Below are positions 36,900 to 51,800 of a stretch of DNA of 64,000 bases, one piece after another. The DNA lies in NCBI GenBank assembly GCA_030141605.1, contig JAQGDQ010000112.1, forward strand, positions 440,501 through 504,500, in the 5' to 3' direction. The translations under genes were made by a program, and so were the position numbers. The stretch is from Tubiluchus corallicola. Its lineage: Eukaryota > Priapulida > Priapulimorpha > Priapulimorphida > Tubiluchidae. Each line of letters opens with the position of its first letter. The stretch's first letter is position 1. Below the pieces are notes generated by a model. The model saw nothing but the letters and a program-made list of their open reading frames with translations, had not been told where the DNA came from and searched no databases.

Positions 36900-39800
36900 T
36901 TATTCAGCGTCATCACCTGGTTCTTGTGATGGCATCTCCACATCATCTAGTTCCTGGTTTAATTGTAAATGAAACGATTCTTTATCCATCATGTCAGCCG
37001 CTGCGCTGTCTTGAATTTCTTTCTCATGTATCAGTTCATATTCCTTGTTGTCTTCTTCTTCAAACTCTTGTTCTAAATCCAGGATGGATGCAATTGCTTT
37101 TTCACGGTCTGTTGATCCGGCAACCGAATTGCCACCATCTTCAGTGTCTTTTTCCGATGGCAGCAAAGATTGTTCACTGTTGGTTAAGTCAAAGATGGCC
37201 TGTCGAGCTCCAATTAAGTGTTTACGCTTGAATGATTTGACTGTAAATAAACACTTGTGTTATACCATTCGTTTACGAGCATTTTGTAGGCAAAACTGTT
37301 AAGCAAAATTGGAAATATGAAAGTAATGTTTATTTTTTAAACACCAGTGGACTGTACATGAAAAGTTAACAAGCATCTAAGAGATATGCCAGTATTTAAA
37401 TGTGAAACGTTTATAGGACCAAGTTCACCATAATTACGCATATGACATCAGCTTGAAATGATTAGCAAAAGCCATTTTAGCAATATATGTGCAGGTATTG
37501 CTTTCTTTCTATGAAAATGTCTCTTGGTTAATTGGGCCAAAACACTTCTAACCCAAAGTGAGTCTATGAAGCGGTGGCCTACTGTATCATAAATCCCGAA
37601 CCTTACATCATTTTTATTCTGTAGCTTCTCTCACCTAATGAGGAAAACGAAAGCATGTAAACAAACAAACAACATTTGCAACTACGAAGTTAAGACAAAA
37701 AATAACTTTGTGAGATTTGGTAAGTCAATGCCGGATGACTTGAATGGAACAGTACGAAGTTTCACATTATGAATAAAGACAGTTCACGGTAGTCATTAAA
37801 ATATCGGTCTCACATCACATTAATTTTTTACGGAACTATCATTACGTTTTAAATTTTAACTCTGTGTATGTTACATACAACTGACTAAAGCTTCATTATT
37901 TCTTTTGTTTTTACGTGCTCGAAGATGACATTCTTTAAAGGTGAATTACGGATACTTTACCTTTATCTCTTTCTACTTTCTTATGGATTTCTAGCAGAAG
38001 AAAGCTATGAACCAACTCTGCAATCAACTCTTCTGTTTCTAAATCCGTCAAACTGTGAACAAATAAAAATCAGTTAAAACATGCCACAAATTAATACAGC
38101 ACAGTTTTGTCAATTATTATTGTAGCCTATGGAAGGTAAAACTAATGATTATATAATTCTTTCAGACAGCAGTCACATTAAAAATTATCAAGGTGTAACT
38201 ACTAGTATAGCTTTACTAGAGTGTATATAATAATAACAATAATAATAATAATTTATTATTTGTATAGCACATCACATCAAGTGATTTTGATGCATTTTAC
38301 AATTAAAAAGTCTGCTATAACTTACAATTACATATACTGTCATTATAAAATTATTCATTCTAAAACTGCAAAATCATACTAATTGTAGATAGTGTTATAA
38401 GATAGATTCTAAAAGCAATCGCAGAATTGTATCAACATACTCTACTCTGATGTACAGATATTGCTGTGATCCACAATGCTGCCTAAACTGGTGTGTATAC
38501 ATTCAATCTGTCGAGCATCTTGGTGGAGAACTTTAACTTGCTACTTGATTAGCAAATTACAAAAGTAAGCAGTATGAGTATAAATCACAAGTTTAAATGG
38601 CCGGTGTGTAAATTCACTAAAGCTGTAACATTTAAATGATCCCGATAGCTTAGCTCCCACGAAAACCATGTATTTTTTTGCATCAGTATAATTAAAATGT
38701 CCTAGGCAGTAGTGGCATTTAAAACAGCTTTAGTAGAACAACATACTATCTGCAGCAACTTACATTAGTTACATACCCACTATTTAGCAGATTATACTAA
38801 ACCAGGTTGTGTTACAAACCAGGTTGCGTTACTTACGTTCTACATGCCTCGTAAGCAGTGTTGTTAATCTTCTCAGCAAGCTTTATACTTCCTTTCTTGC
38901 TTTCATTAGTAAGCTGTGTTACTTGCGTTTGTTACTTAAGTTGTAAACTAGGTTGTGTTACTTACGTTCCATGTGCCTCATAAGCAGCATTGTTAATCTT
39001 CTGAGCAAGCTCATATGCTTCCTCTCTTGCTTGTTTATCGGCCGTGTGATCAACGGCATCCAAAATTATGTCTTCCAGGTATGTTTCTACCGTGTTCTGA
39101 TGCACCTGTAGTTATCGACAAGCATTTCTTTAGTAATTCACCTCGTTTGTTGACGTACAAGCTTAAGACAAGGTTTCATGGGGCGGCGACTTATTTGTGA
39201 CAATTGAAAATTTTCGAAAAATTCGAAAGACTGTGTTTTGTCACAAATTATTCCTGCGAAGTATGCACGATGTTCGCCACATTTTTGTAAATTTCGGGCT
39301 TTTTTGAGTGAAAATCGTGAGAATGTCACACAAAATTTGCACGACATGTTTGTGCACATTTGGCGACTTTTGCGACACTTATGCAACAAGGCGAAAATTG
39401 CATGACATTCGTGTAAGTATATAACGATCATTTTACGACAATTTCACAGAATTTTCGGACAACAGAGGTTTACAGAAATAGTTGCAAAGTCATCAAAACA
39501 TCGCAAATTGTTCCCCACGTTTTTATGGATTCTGAAATTTTTGCTACAGTTGGCTACAAATTTCTGATTGCCGAGAAATTGCCGATTGTTTGGCGAAAAT
39601 TTAAAAATTTTTCTAAAGCCAGCAAAAACGGCAAACACCACTAATGTTTTGTGACAGTTTGGCGAACTTTTGAAGTATATCTGGAAACTGTTTTACGTGG
39701 AAATTTTCAGATGGTCACCGAAGTCGAGAAAGCCTGGCTTTACGAAATGCTATGATATGTAATCTCACCATTTAAGTGACAACTGATTTTCTACAAGATC

Positions 39801-42800
39801 AGTTATTTTCAAATTAATAAAGCTCTTAATATAATAAAGTGTTAAGTGTGTCAGCAATATGAAACGATTTACTATTACAGCATCATATAATTGCACATTT
39901 GCATTTTATCCCCATTTAGCTGTGTCTTGTTTTTACACAACCACATTAATTTTGCTATAACTGACAGCACACATGTATGCTAAATATATTTACTGATAAA
40001 TCACCTAAAATGAAACTGTGCACATTATATGCCTGCAGCTACTCAACAAGCTTTAAATGTCTTTGCCGTATTCATCATCCAGCATTTAGCAATTAAATAA
40101 ACAACATACTAAGTAAACTAACTTTTCTTTTTGTCCGAAAAAGTGATATAGCTATGCTGGCAAAATAAGTGTGAAACAGCAAATGTACAGCACCTGCAGT
40201 TACAGTACTTGATCAATAAATTTAACAAATGTTGTACCGTCTATGCATTTCTGTGCAACATGAATGAATAGTCTGTGACACACAATCATTCTAATGTGGC
40301 CACCTTTAGCGGATACTGTAGATACTGAATTCTATGACACATTTTTTGGTACAAAACATGATGACGTGCCTGTATAACCTGTCTGTACATTTCATCAAGT
40401 TCACGTCTTCTTCGTATCTCTACTTGTCTTTTACCCGATTCTTCAGCTTCCCTGATTCTTCGTTCCCTAGATGCAAAGCAACACAAATTGGTAACCATTA
40501 GCAGAGAACCAAAGCATGCAAAACTCTACTGCAATAGTTGTACAACATTTGGAATAGTAACTATAAGCTTTATCAATAACAATTTTGCAAATTGCATTGT
40601 TCTCATAAAACAAAACAGAAAAAACTCACAAAACGTTAATCAGCTTAGCTTTCTCTAAACCACTTAACCAAAAGTGATAAATGTAAATATATCTATGAGG
40701 ATATACCATGCTATGTATACCTATGTATTATCTATATATATATATATACCTCACTGATTTACATTTTTAGTAGACTACCCTGACTTTAAGAAAGCTGATT
40801 TACTGTAAAACGGAAAATTAATGGGTATGAATTTAGCAAGAGGCCTCATGCACCATTTCCAGATTCATAAATTGCACTAGTAATAAAGTCACTTACTGGT
40901 CCATTTCATTAACATGTCGGGTTATACTAGCTGTGCCAGCACATGTTAGTAGTGATCGACCAAACGAAAGGCACTGCCAGTTTTTATTGTTTCTTACTCC
41001 TTAGGCCCTATTTACATAACGTTGTTTTGAACCGTTTTGAACTACAGAATTACTTTGTTCACAGTTAGATCATTTATTTGCTCAGCCGTAATCAAGACTT
41101 ACCTACCAAATTTCTACACAATTGGATAAATACTGTTGAAGTTGCAAAAAGTGTGATGAACAAAGTGATTGACTGGATTTTTTTAGGACCCAAGTTGACG
41201 CTTGGCGATTACGTAGAATAGACATTGCATAATTCAGAATTATGAATTGCAGAAATTAAGTAGTAATAAACACCTTTTTCCAGTTTCCTGAAAAGAAGAT
41301 GTTTATGAGCGTTAGGAGAACCGCCCTGGTAACGGCAGTAACAATGGCATCAAGAAGCTCACATACCGTTCTGCTTCAGACGCTAGTCCATATATACGTC
41401 TCTCCTCCTGGCATCGTACTAACTCCTTACCAAGGTAGTCCACCATGTGAGATAGAGAAGCACCCTCTAGCTTACTCAGTATTTCATCAACTCTGTATTC
41501 CTATGTAGAAAACAGTAAAAACTTGTTATAACTAAATTTTGTAGGAAATGGCAACCAGGATACAGCCTGCAATAGCTGATAACAAAAACGTTAAAATATT
41601 CTAATTCACTTCCCTGCTTGCACATGCTTGCATTGTCATAGTGCAATGCATTCAAACGATAATAGAATCAACTTACCTTGCAAGCCTCTAACAAAATCAT
41701 CTTTACCATCAGAATCACTCATTATCATCTTCATTCCCACCACTATCATCATCACCATCATTGTCATAATTATCATGCCACCACTACGTTTACCATCAAT
41801 ATCATCTTCATCCTGCACCATCACCACCTTCTTCAACATCAATATCATCATCATCACCACCACCATCATCATTAGCACTGCTACATTTATCATCATCAAC
41901 ATTATCATCATCAACATCATCATCATCAATCACCATTGTCATCACCATCAGTATTACTAGCTATCTAGCTTTTCAATTATAAACAAACATTTATCAAATC
42001 GGTCACCTTCTGTTCCAAAAGCTTGCGATGACGCTGTAGAGCCAGCATACTCTGTCTTTCTCGTTTAATAATCTCTTGCTCCGAGCTCTGCAATGCATGA
42101 GTGCTGCGTAGTTCTTCCATTAGGTCCTCTCTCTTCTGCATCGTCTTGTACATCTTTAATACAAGACAGACATGAATAGAATAAGTAAAAAGCTTCTATA
42201 TTCCAGAATAATTTGCTTAATAGGTGAGACGCTAGTGTTATGCTGACGTTAACATCTATAGTAACTACATTAATTTTTATTAATACTGTTTGTTTTTCTA
42301 TTTGCCTATTGAAAATGTTGATTTCAGTTAACTATCTCAATCCTGATTTATTATTAAAGGAATCGGACTGCAAAATAGTTTATCAGCAACATAAACTGGG
42401 CTATGAGTCTATGTTCCATTTCACATAAAAGGCACAGTTGATGTTTCAAACTAGCGAGTATGGCAACATTATGATTATGCTAAACCAATTAGTCAACTAC
42501 ATGCTGCGGTTTCTTGGGCCGAATAATAAAGTTTCAATCTATAATTGACTTTATCCACTTACAGTATCTATTTATCGATTTTAAACAAAAGTTTCCAAAA
42601 AATAATAGTCTATGATACACTCCAGACCAAAAGGAACATAATTTAGATACAGATGCATTTTAAGCACCAATAACAAAATGAATATTGTTTACTGATTTGG
42701 TGTTTACTAAAACTAGTGTTTATTCATTACAACACACTTACAGCAGTCTGTACTGCACATCCTCGTATGATCTTCTGCAATGTAATAATAGCTAACTCCT

Positions 42801-45800
42801 TATTCTCATCACACACTGGACCTTGTACCGTGGGTGTCGGTGGCCGTGGTACAGGCTTCTCGATCTTTTCCAGAAATCTTGGAGGTGGCTTTGGTGGGGT
42901 GGGCTCTTGTTGTTCCTGAAAAATAAGACATTTAGAAGAGCATTAGATGACATGAGCAGACAAACACATACTGCCTACAACACTACAGTTGAGTCTAATA
43001 ACACAACCATTTCTAATGATGGAACAAACTTACAATTGTTGAATTTTGAAACCAATCTTGCTCAAATAATTAATATTAACCATGAAATCAAGATTACAAA
43101 TATTTAGCAATAATTTCTAATTATCTGGTCTGCTTTTGTGAAGGTTTACAAAATCAGAAGGTTTTCTGAAGGATAATCCTAATACCTGTCAATTAATCCA
43201 GGATTTACAGCAGGCCTAAGTATTCGGAATTTGTTAGATAATGATTATGATAAAATTTGATGCATCTGTTTATAATCAAGGCAAATAATGCTTCTCTTTT
43301 CGAAGCACCAAGAAACACGAGTTTAGCACTTTGGTTTTTACGATTTTCATTGTTACCAAGCCGGTCAAGAAAAATGCTTGGTCTTTGTTATTAACCTCTT
43401 AAAAAGAGCTCAAACCTTAAAAATGGTTTAAAAAGTTAAGAAACAATGTCCAACAAAAGTTTTGTCATCAAACAAACAGATCTGTGCTAAAGAAGCAACA
43501 TGCAAAGTTATCTACAGAAATTGTATACCTTCTTTATTGCCTCATACACCTGCTTTAGCAAGTTTTCTTTCCTAAGTTCCTTTTTCCGCGAACCTACAAG
43601 TTCAACTTCTCGTGATTTGGGTGCTTTTATTTTTGGCAAAAGTGCAGATTTTGCAGAAGTCTCTTCTAATTCGCATAAACCTACAAGACAGGCACATAAA
43701 AAATTTCACTTGATATTAAAGTGTAAAACTGCATCAAAACATATCCACGCAACTACTACAATCACAAGCATCTTCAGTTTGTAATGTTTATTAAGATTTA
43801 AAATCTTTTACTGGTGGCTGGTAATAAGGCCACGGGAAAAAAGTGACAGAAAAAGTCACAATTTTGGTTAGGAAAAAAAATCACAATTATTTAGGGTAGG
43901 ATTAGGGTTAGTACTTTTTCCCCACGCTTTTTTTCTGAGTTATTCCTGTGAGTTTTTTCTATGACTTTTTACCTGTAACTTTTTTTACCTAAATTCGTAT
44001 TACCATGTCTTCAACAGCTTCTTAAATTCTTCCTAACAAAGGATGCCATGTGTTGAGAGTCAAGCATACTGGATAAAACTTACACGTACAATAAAAAAGT
44101 TTGACTGCACAACAACATGCTGTACACTTAACTCACAATGCTTACTGCTCACTCTTTCCACAAGCACATGGTGAGCAGCACTCTCTTGGGGTCGCACTAG
44201 TAACAGCCTATAAGTTTTTCATTGCTCCTAGTATTCTGAACTGCATAATATCTATTTTTCTAATTGTAAGTTACCGTATCCCTATTTTACACAATTTTTT
44301 CAATCTCAAGTTGAAATCCTCAAACCTTGATGTTATTTGCAAATATTTGATAATTACAATGTAGCCACCATTTTTCCATAAAAACTGAAATTCGGGCTCT
44401 GTTACACGTACACTATTAGCATCTAAAACTGCATTCATTTTCACGAAGAAATGGCTGCAGTGCTAGCATTTCAAAATTTTTGGGGATTACTCCCAAAAAG
44501 GGAAAAACAATAAAAACTCTCTGTTACAGTGTTGGTAGTTCCCCTGTGTACATGCCCACCATAAGTGATCATGATTCAAATACTTATTACGAAGCATTTG
44601 CACTTTTTACGAAGCATGTATAACAAGAATAACCACAACAACAACAACAACAACAACAACAATGATTAACTACTTCACACCTTCATAAGAATCCAAGTAT
44701 TTGCTCTGCACTTTATACTTTTCCGATCCGCTATCAGGAAATACTCCACCTAAAATGGGTGGAGCATACACGGATGATCCAGGATCCATGTAATCGCGTA
44801 CAATGTCTCGACGAACAAACTTCCCCTCAACATTTCTCCTCTTTTCCACAAGACGCCTGACAGCTGTAAACGTTAAACATAGGTATTCCAGGTATTCAAC
44901 CACATCTGAGATGATGGGTATGCATAAGAGAGGGGGAAAAAGTGAACTTCTAATTCTAAGCTTTAACGTTGAATGACCTCTAGCATTTTCTGGACAGTTC
45001 ATATAAAAAAAATCAATAAATAGGAAGAAGTGTTACTCAAAATATAATATATAATATTATAAAGTCTATCCCCATACTTACTTTCAACTGTAAATGACCA
45101 TTATGGCATTATGTGCACAATTACCAGTATACAATGTTTATATGCAAGAAGTTATTAGTGCTTGTTGTTAAGCAGAGGATAATCAAATAATTCAAGTTTG
45201 TAACTATTTAAATTTATTCATTATTCATGGCTCACACATAATTTTTATGTTTTTCCTTCCCAACTTTTACATTTTTATTAGTTTTGCTATTATTACACCC
45301 TTCTCAGTTACATTATTAGCTTTACTGTACTATTCTACAGAAGCACATACATATATTAATTATTTTTTCTATTAAGTAAGGAGCATGTGTAATTGACCAA
45401 ATGGTGGTACACTCTCCTAACACTATTTAAATTGTTTTATTTCAAATTTTATTGATGTGTTTGTTATCATATTTAGATGTGTGAAAATAAATTACATAGT
45501 TTCACAATCACCTCTCAGATGTTTTGCCTGCACCTCACGCAAAGTTCTCTCTTTCTTCTCCTGTATCTTCGCCAAACGTTTCTCCAATCTCATTTCAGTT
45601 CTTTCGTCTTTTTTCTTAATTCGCTTTTTCAAGACGCTCTCAAGCCTCGTCAGTTCATCTTCCTGGAATCTGAAATGGAAGCTGGTCAACAGTCGTGCCA
45701 ACTAAATATATTTATACAAACTCATGGATGTATCAACACATTACACAGCAGATTGTCCCAAAATTAACTGATTTCTTAAATAACTTAATGTTTCTAAGAA

Positions 45801-48800
45801 CTGTGGAAGCATTAGTGCGAAAGTTCAGGTACAAGCAAATGCATATGAGCATATGAACATAAGACAATAAGGAATAAATACAGGTGAACAGTGATAAAGT
45901 CACAGGAAAAAAGTCACAATTTTGGCTAGGAAAAAGTTACAATTTTAGCTAGGAAAAAGTTACAATTAATTTTGGCTAGGGTTAGGATTAAGGTTAATTA
46001 AGGGTAGGGTTATTTCTCTTTTTCCGATGACTTTGTTCAGTGACATTTTTACCTGCGACTTTTTCACCTGGCAAATTGGTAAGTATTCTCCAGAAAATCA
46101 ATTTTCTGGGCGATTTCATCTGTCAAGCAGCATCTGACTGACAAGGCCAAGAAAGCTTTGTTTGGTTCAGTGCCTTAACTTACAGTGTTATGCTTAACAA
46201 TAAATTCAATATTAGTTGGAGTTGAACAAGCAAATCCTATGATTAAATGCTGTATTTTAGCTTGAAGTGTGTTGAACAAATGAAAATTAAACCCAAAACC
46301 AACTTGCTGTGCAAACCTTCTTTACTCACCTGAATGGCTGACTAAACAAGCTACCAATTATTTAATAAACTTGTCATTCACATGCAACAGCTATCAGTCA
46401 TGTAATACGTAATACAAGTAGTCCATACTTGTCAATTTCCTCTTCACGATAGGCCCACTCTTGTCGTTCCATTGCCTCCATCATTGCTTTACGCTTCAGT
46501 ATCTGCCTGGGATCACCAGCACGCAGGGGTGGCAATGTTTCTTCCCATGCCCTCTTCTGCCGTGCCCTTTCTATCGTTTGTATTTCTGCTTGTCCGGGTG
46601 GCAGGCCATCACCTAAAAACATGCAGGAGAAATATTATTTATTTCAGAAACTAGGAACATACAAAATAAGGTTTAATGTCCCATCTTCCTCCCTCTCTTC
46701 AAAAAGGTTGCCCTGAATTATAATTTAAATAAGGAATGAAAACTCATAACACTTAACTGTAGATTGCTAGCAAGGATAGCATACACGTTTAACATCCAAA
46801 ATTAGCTACACTCAGCCATTGTGTTGTGATTAACCTTCTTGCTGGGAAATTTAAGCATTTTAGCATTAAAAATGGGCAAATAAAATTTTCGAAAATGTGT
46901 AATGTTAAGAAATCGTGTGTAAAAGCCTATAAAAATAAAAATATGTTTACTATCACTTACCCATCAATGTTTTTACGGTATAGACAATACTCCTTTCTTA
47001 ACTAGCACTAGCATTAGATCCAGCTAAAGCATGTCAGATTCATTATCACCAAAGTGCAGACTGATTACTATTAGTACTAACTACTGTACTAGACTGATCC
47101 AACATTACCTCATCACTACTCTCACTATATCATCTCTCAAATTTATATCACTTTCAACAGAATCTGTGTCATTTGTACAATTTGTACAACCTCACTGCAC
47201 TTCATTACATTCTTACATTTTTACACGCCACCATTATTACTATGTCCAAACAAAACAAACATGCAACATGTGGTATTAATGGGATATTTACAACCTTTTG
47301 CATAACCAATGAGGCCAAGATATACCTGACAGGGCTTTAGGAGACATAAAATTCATTAGCAAAGCCTATGTAGAAATATACAAAGAAAGCAATGAAAAAG
47401 TCTCTCTGCACGAGAACTGATAAACAGCAAAAAATGACTCAGCCAGTAAAAGGGTTAATCTTACTAGGACCAACGCAGCAACTCGACAAAGCTGACTCAA
47501 AATAAATACTATCAAAATTAGCCTGCAACATGCACAGAACCTATTTTGGTTAAATCACACAGTTTTGTTAAATCTTCTCATTGTTTATGTACCCCAGGTG
47601 AATTTCATCAAAGTTAGGACTTCGGGGTTGCATCCCTGCTGGACAACGTACTCCGGAGTGTATGGTACTGTCTGTGCCTCGCCGTCGCGATAGACAGTCT
47701 GTACAGCAGTGGTTTTATTAGCAGGTTCAGTAAGTTCAACCTCAGATGACTCATGAAAAGCTGCTACCTGTTCTTTTTGTTGAACTAATCTGTAAAAAGT
47801 GGGAAAATACCAACAAATGCACGTATAAAAATATATATTTTGAGCTTATATAATAAAATTTGCAATTTAACTTTTACAAATGAATCTTGCATAAAGACAA
47901 ATTAGCTGAGGCAAATGTTAAAGCATTGTAAAGCTCTGGTGCTTACATTTTTCATTTGAAGGAAACACCTCGAAAACTGTCAGAAAAAACAAAGTTTAAT
48001 GGAATGTTTATATTTCAATTGTAAAATTGACATTTCATATTTCACAGTACTTTTTGCAAACTTACTATAATTTTGCCAAGCAACACAAAAACTGAGTGTA
48101 TTTCTTTGCAATTTCAAATGTACAAAGTTTATCTTCTGTAAAAAAGTAGAATGTGTGGTTCAAGAGCTTAGCTAGAGAGTATTTTTATTGAAAAAATTTA
48201 CGGAACCCTTACAATCAGTTTTGGAAAAAAAATTTATTAAGACTATAACATATGATCTTTTAAACTGTATCATAAAAGAGGCATTATACCTTTCTAAGAA
48301 GATTGGAGTTTGCCGTTGTAAAACAAGCCCTGGTGTTGATTCTTCTATGAATGGAATCTGTGGCCTATGAAACAACATTAGAATGGTTATTATCTAACGA
48401 GCCTAGATTTGATAGCAAGCAGTGCTGGCAGAATGAGTTCCGCAGATTAATGTACATTTTTCTATTGCTAATAATGACAGCTTTTAGTGACATTAAAATT
48501 ATGTGACTAACTTTTTCAGCAAAAACAATGTCTACAGTTGGCAGACTACATAGCCTCCCTGCTACAGATTGGCTACACGTCTTTCTTAATAATGCTGCAT
48601 AAGCAGTTGCATAGCAAACAGGGGAGCAAGGGTGGCTCCCCGGACACATTTTTCAAAACTGGTGCCTTTACAACCATTTTTTAAACTCTTTAGTTCACTT
48701 GCGCCATTGAATCTTCTATATTAATTTTTTTATCGCATGGCTTTAGAAGAATTTTCTGGAGTCATTACTTTATTTGACCAACCTGCCTCCTGTGTTTTTA

Positions 48801-51800
48801 AAATAAGCGTGCATCTACGCAACTCATTTGCCAAGGTAGATCAATTGAACCAAGGATCAAATGTGCCACTATGCCTTTTTGATATGTGTCATGAGGCCTT
48901 TTTTATGTGTTCGCTCGAGTTGCTCCCCCTAACTTTAGAACTTGGCTATGCCCCTGATGAGAATACCTCTGCAAGTTAGTCAAGCTTAAGTGCCAATGTG
49001 CTGTGTAACTCATGTTCTTGGTTTGCGGTGTGATGACATTTTCACGGGAGTGGTGACTTAGTAAAATAATTTGGTTACATTTTAAGCAGATATGTGACAC
49101 ATTAATTATGGCTTGATTCTTGTTTGGATTACAACTTAATGTTGTATCAATGTTAAATTCATGAAACTTAATGAACCTAACTACATTCTTGCAACCGCTC
49201 TTTGGATTATGACCTTTTAGGGTCGCTAGGCTAATGAAATTATGGGTCCCCTTAGATATAGCCACTGTCCAATTCAGTTATCTCAAAGTGGGGCCCAATG
49301 TCTCAAATAAAAGATTTCAAACAAGGGGCCTCTCGTAAATAAAGTGCCTCAATGAGAGCCCTGTATCTCGAATAAATGGCTCAAACAGGGGCCATGTAAC
49401 TCAAATCAAATAAAGGGCTACTAAACACTGACCACTTTTTTTAAATTTGGGTTTTCGGACTCACTACTTTTTAATATTGAAGTTTTATTTTCGGTTAAAT
49501 GAATTATTCAGCAATACAAAATATTAAAATTTTATTCTATTTTCCTGTACTCACTTTCAAAAAAAGATATTTGAAAATTGTTTATATGGAACCTTCAAGC
49601 TTGAGGTTCGAAGCTTTAGGCCTCTCCTAACTTGAAGGGTCCTAGGCTGCAGCCTATACTAGCCTATAAGATAATCTGGCCCTGATTGTGTAAGTCGTGG
49701 CAGATCTGTAACTGTAACTTTAAAAGGTGATACTTTTCATTAAATCGCATTATGTTTTGAGATTTCAAAATATTTGCAGGCAACTGTAAAGCAAATTGTT
49801 ATACAACGCCGTCCAGTAAATTGAAAAGATTTTTTAAAGAAAAGAAAACTTACCTTCCAAAATACTTGTAGCGTTCCTTCCCACGGACAGCTTCAGGGTT
49901 GCAATCCGACGGGCTTGATTCTGTACCCAACCACTGCCTCGGTACAAATGGGGGTACTGGATCAACTTGAGATAGTTGGACATTATATGGAGGGTGGTGA
50001 CGTAGTTCGCTGAACATAGTGTTGTACTTAGGCATGCATTTCTGTGACAAAATCAAAACAGAAATTGAAAAAACACGTAATCCTTGGTCCAGCTTGTGAT
50101 AAGCAATTCTCTAAGCCTCACAAATGCAATGCAGCACTGTCAGTGCTATCTGTGGTTCGTTGATACACTGGATGACCTATTCCACAAGAACATGCATATG
50201 ACTAACAGAATATTTATATACGACCTGGTCTTCTAATAAGTGCTAGCAACGTACTTAATATACTGCCTGGCTAACATACAAAAATGAGAATTGAAAAATG
50301 ATAAAAGCAGTATCAAATAAAAAATACACATTACTCAAAATTTGTGATTTATAGATGAGAATAGTCACATTCAGGCTCAGTCTGAACTCTGAAAATAATC
50401 TTTCTACAGTGTGAATGGGTAAAAAATTTCCAAATTAACAATAACAAACTGATAAATCACATTCAGACCTTGCAACTATAATCAGCTTTTGAACTGCTGC
50501 CTTGCAAAACCTGAGTATAATATAAATATTAACATATTAACATAACTTTTAGACAACCTATGAAAAAAATCAACTTTAAATTAATTTTCCAAATATATTT
50601 TTGCATATGTACTTGTAAAATTCTAAATATAAGCCTATATTAAAAGTTATTTACAAAACCATTTCACTTACAAGACGGTCAGTAGCAGTGTGTGCTCTAA
50701 ATTCGGCCCGTGCATAATCTCTTTGACTTGATAAAATAAAGTCTGGATCTGGAATAAAACAATAAGATGAAATTGCTGACAAAATGTCACTGTTATCAAA
50801 GCTTTTTGTTTCATATTATACCTAATACCAATCTTACACATATGTACATCTCTTAATCTACTTGATGCATTACAATGTACTTATGCAGAGATGTACGTAT
50901 GCACATATAGAATGTCATAAACAGGAGGATATATAGCATTGCAAAAATATACATTTTGAAGTTAATTCGTTAACTATGCCCATTAGTAACATAATCACGA
51001 CAGAAAAATACAGAAAAAACACTAGTAAAATACTTGAAAATCATAGAAAAATCTGTCTGACTGATTGATCCATAATTACCTAGAATCATTTGATAAACAA
51101 TATCTAATGCAAGACTTAGTAAAAGTTGTTACATAATTTTTCATGAATACTGGTATAGCATGAGTATATTCGTTAACCCTTTCTCCAAAGAGCTATTTTA
51201 CAGCTGAACTATTCGGTAATCTACATATAATGCTAAAATTCAATTCGTTGAAATATTTACACAAACACGATCCACAACTTGGATCAAAAGCCGATGAAAT
51301 CAAATGTTTCAACAATTATGCATTAAAATCAGCGCATAACTACATATCCACTCTCTGCAATTGTATAAACAACACTGACAGGATAGCAAATAGACATTTT
51401 ACTGTACATATTATTATTAAGCGTTGCACTCCATATAAGTGCAATATGGTTCAAATTGTGCCAATGCTCCCCTTTGTCACATTGGTTACATCCTACCTGT
51501 GATGTAGGCATTACTTATATTTACCACTAGCCTCCATCCAATCTGAGCTTCTCTGTTGGGGACAAACAAAAAATTTGTACAGTTCCAGTGTTTTCTGTTA
51601 TTGACTATACATATACATGCAAATAAACAAAAAAACTGGGAACACACCCTGTACTGTAATTTTAATTATTCTTGCAAAGTATTGTATACCAGATCAAATA
51701 AGAGCACAATACTTGCAATGCACATTGTGAACCATCATACTCACTGTAAAGATGATCATGAGTTCTGTGAAGTTGTACAGCATGAGCATGAGATCTCCTA

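Noticed and set aside
41636-41960. Met-rich and His-rich ORFs of about 100 codons
   Set aside because: They are translations of the ATC microsatellite inside a CFAP91 intron.
48615-48960. Possible transposon with CAGGGG ends (CAGGGGAGCAAGG / inverted CAGGGGCATAGCC)
   Set aside because: The two ends agree only over about 6-8 bases and no target duplication was found; left unannotated.
51329-51511. Minus-strand frame containing CNQCDKGEHWHNLNH, zinc-finger-like, in a CFAP91 intron
   Set aside because: The cysteine/histidine spacing is suggestive, but the frame is only 60 codons, has stops on both sides and matches no family I can name. CFAP91 splices across it. Probably transposon debris.
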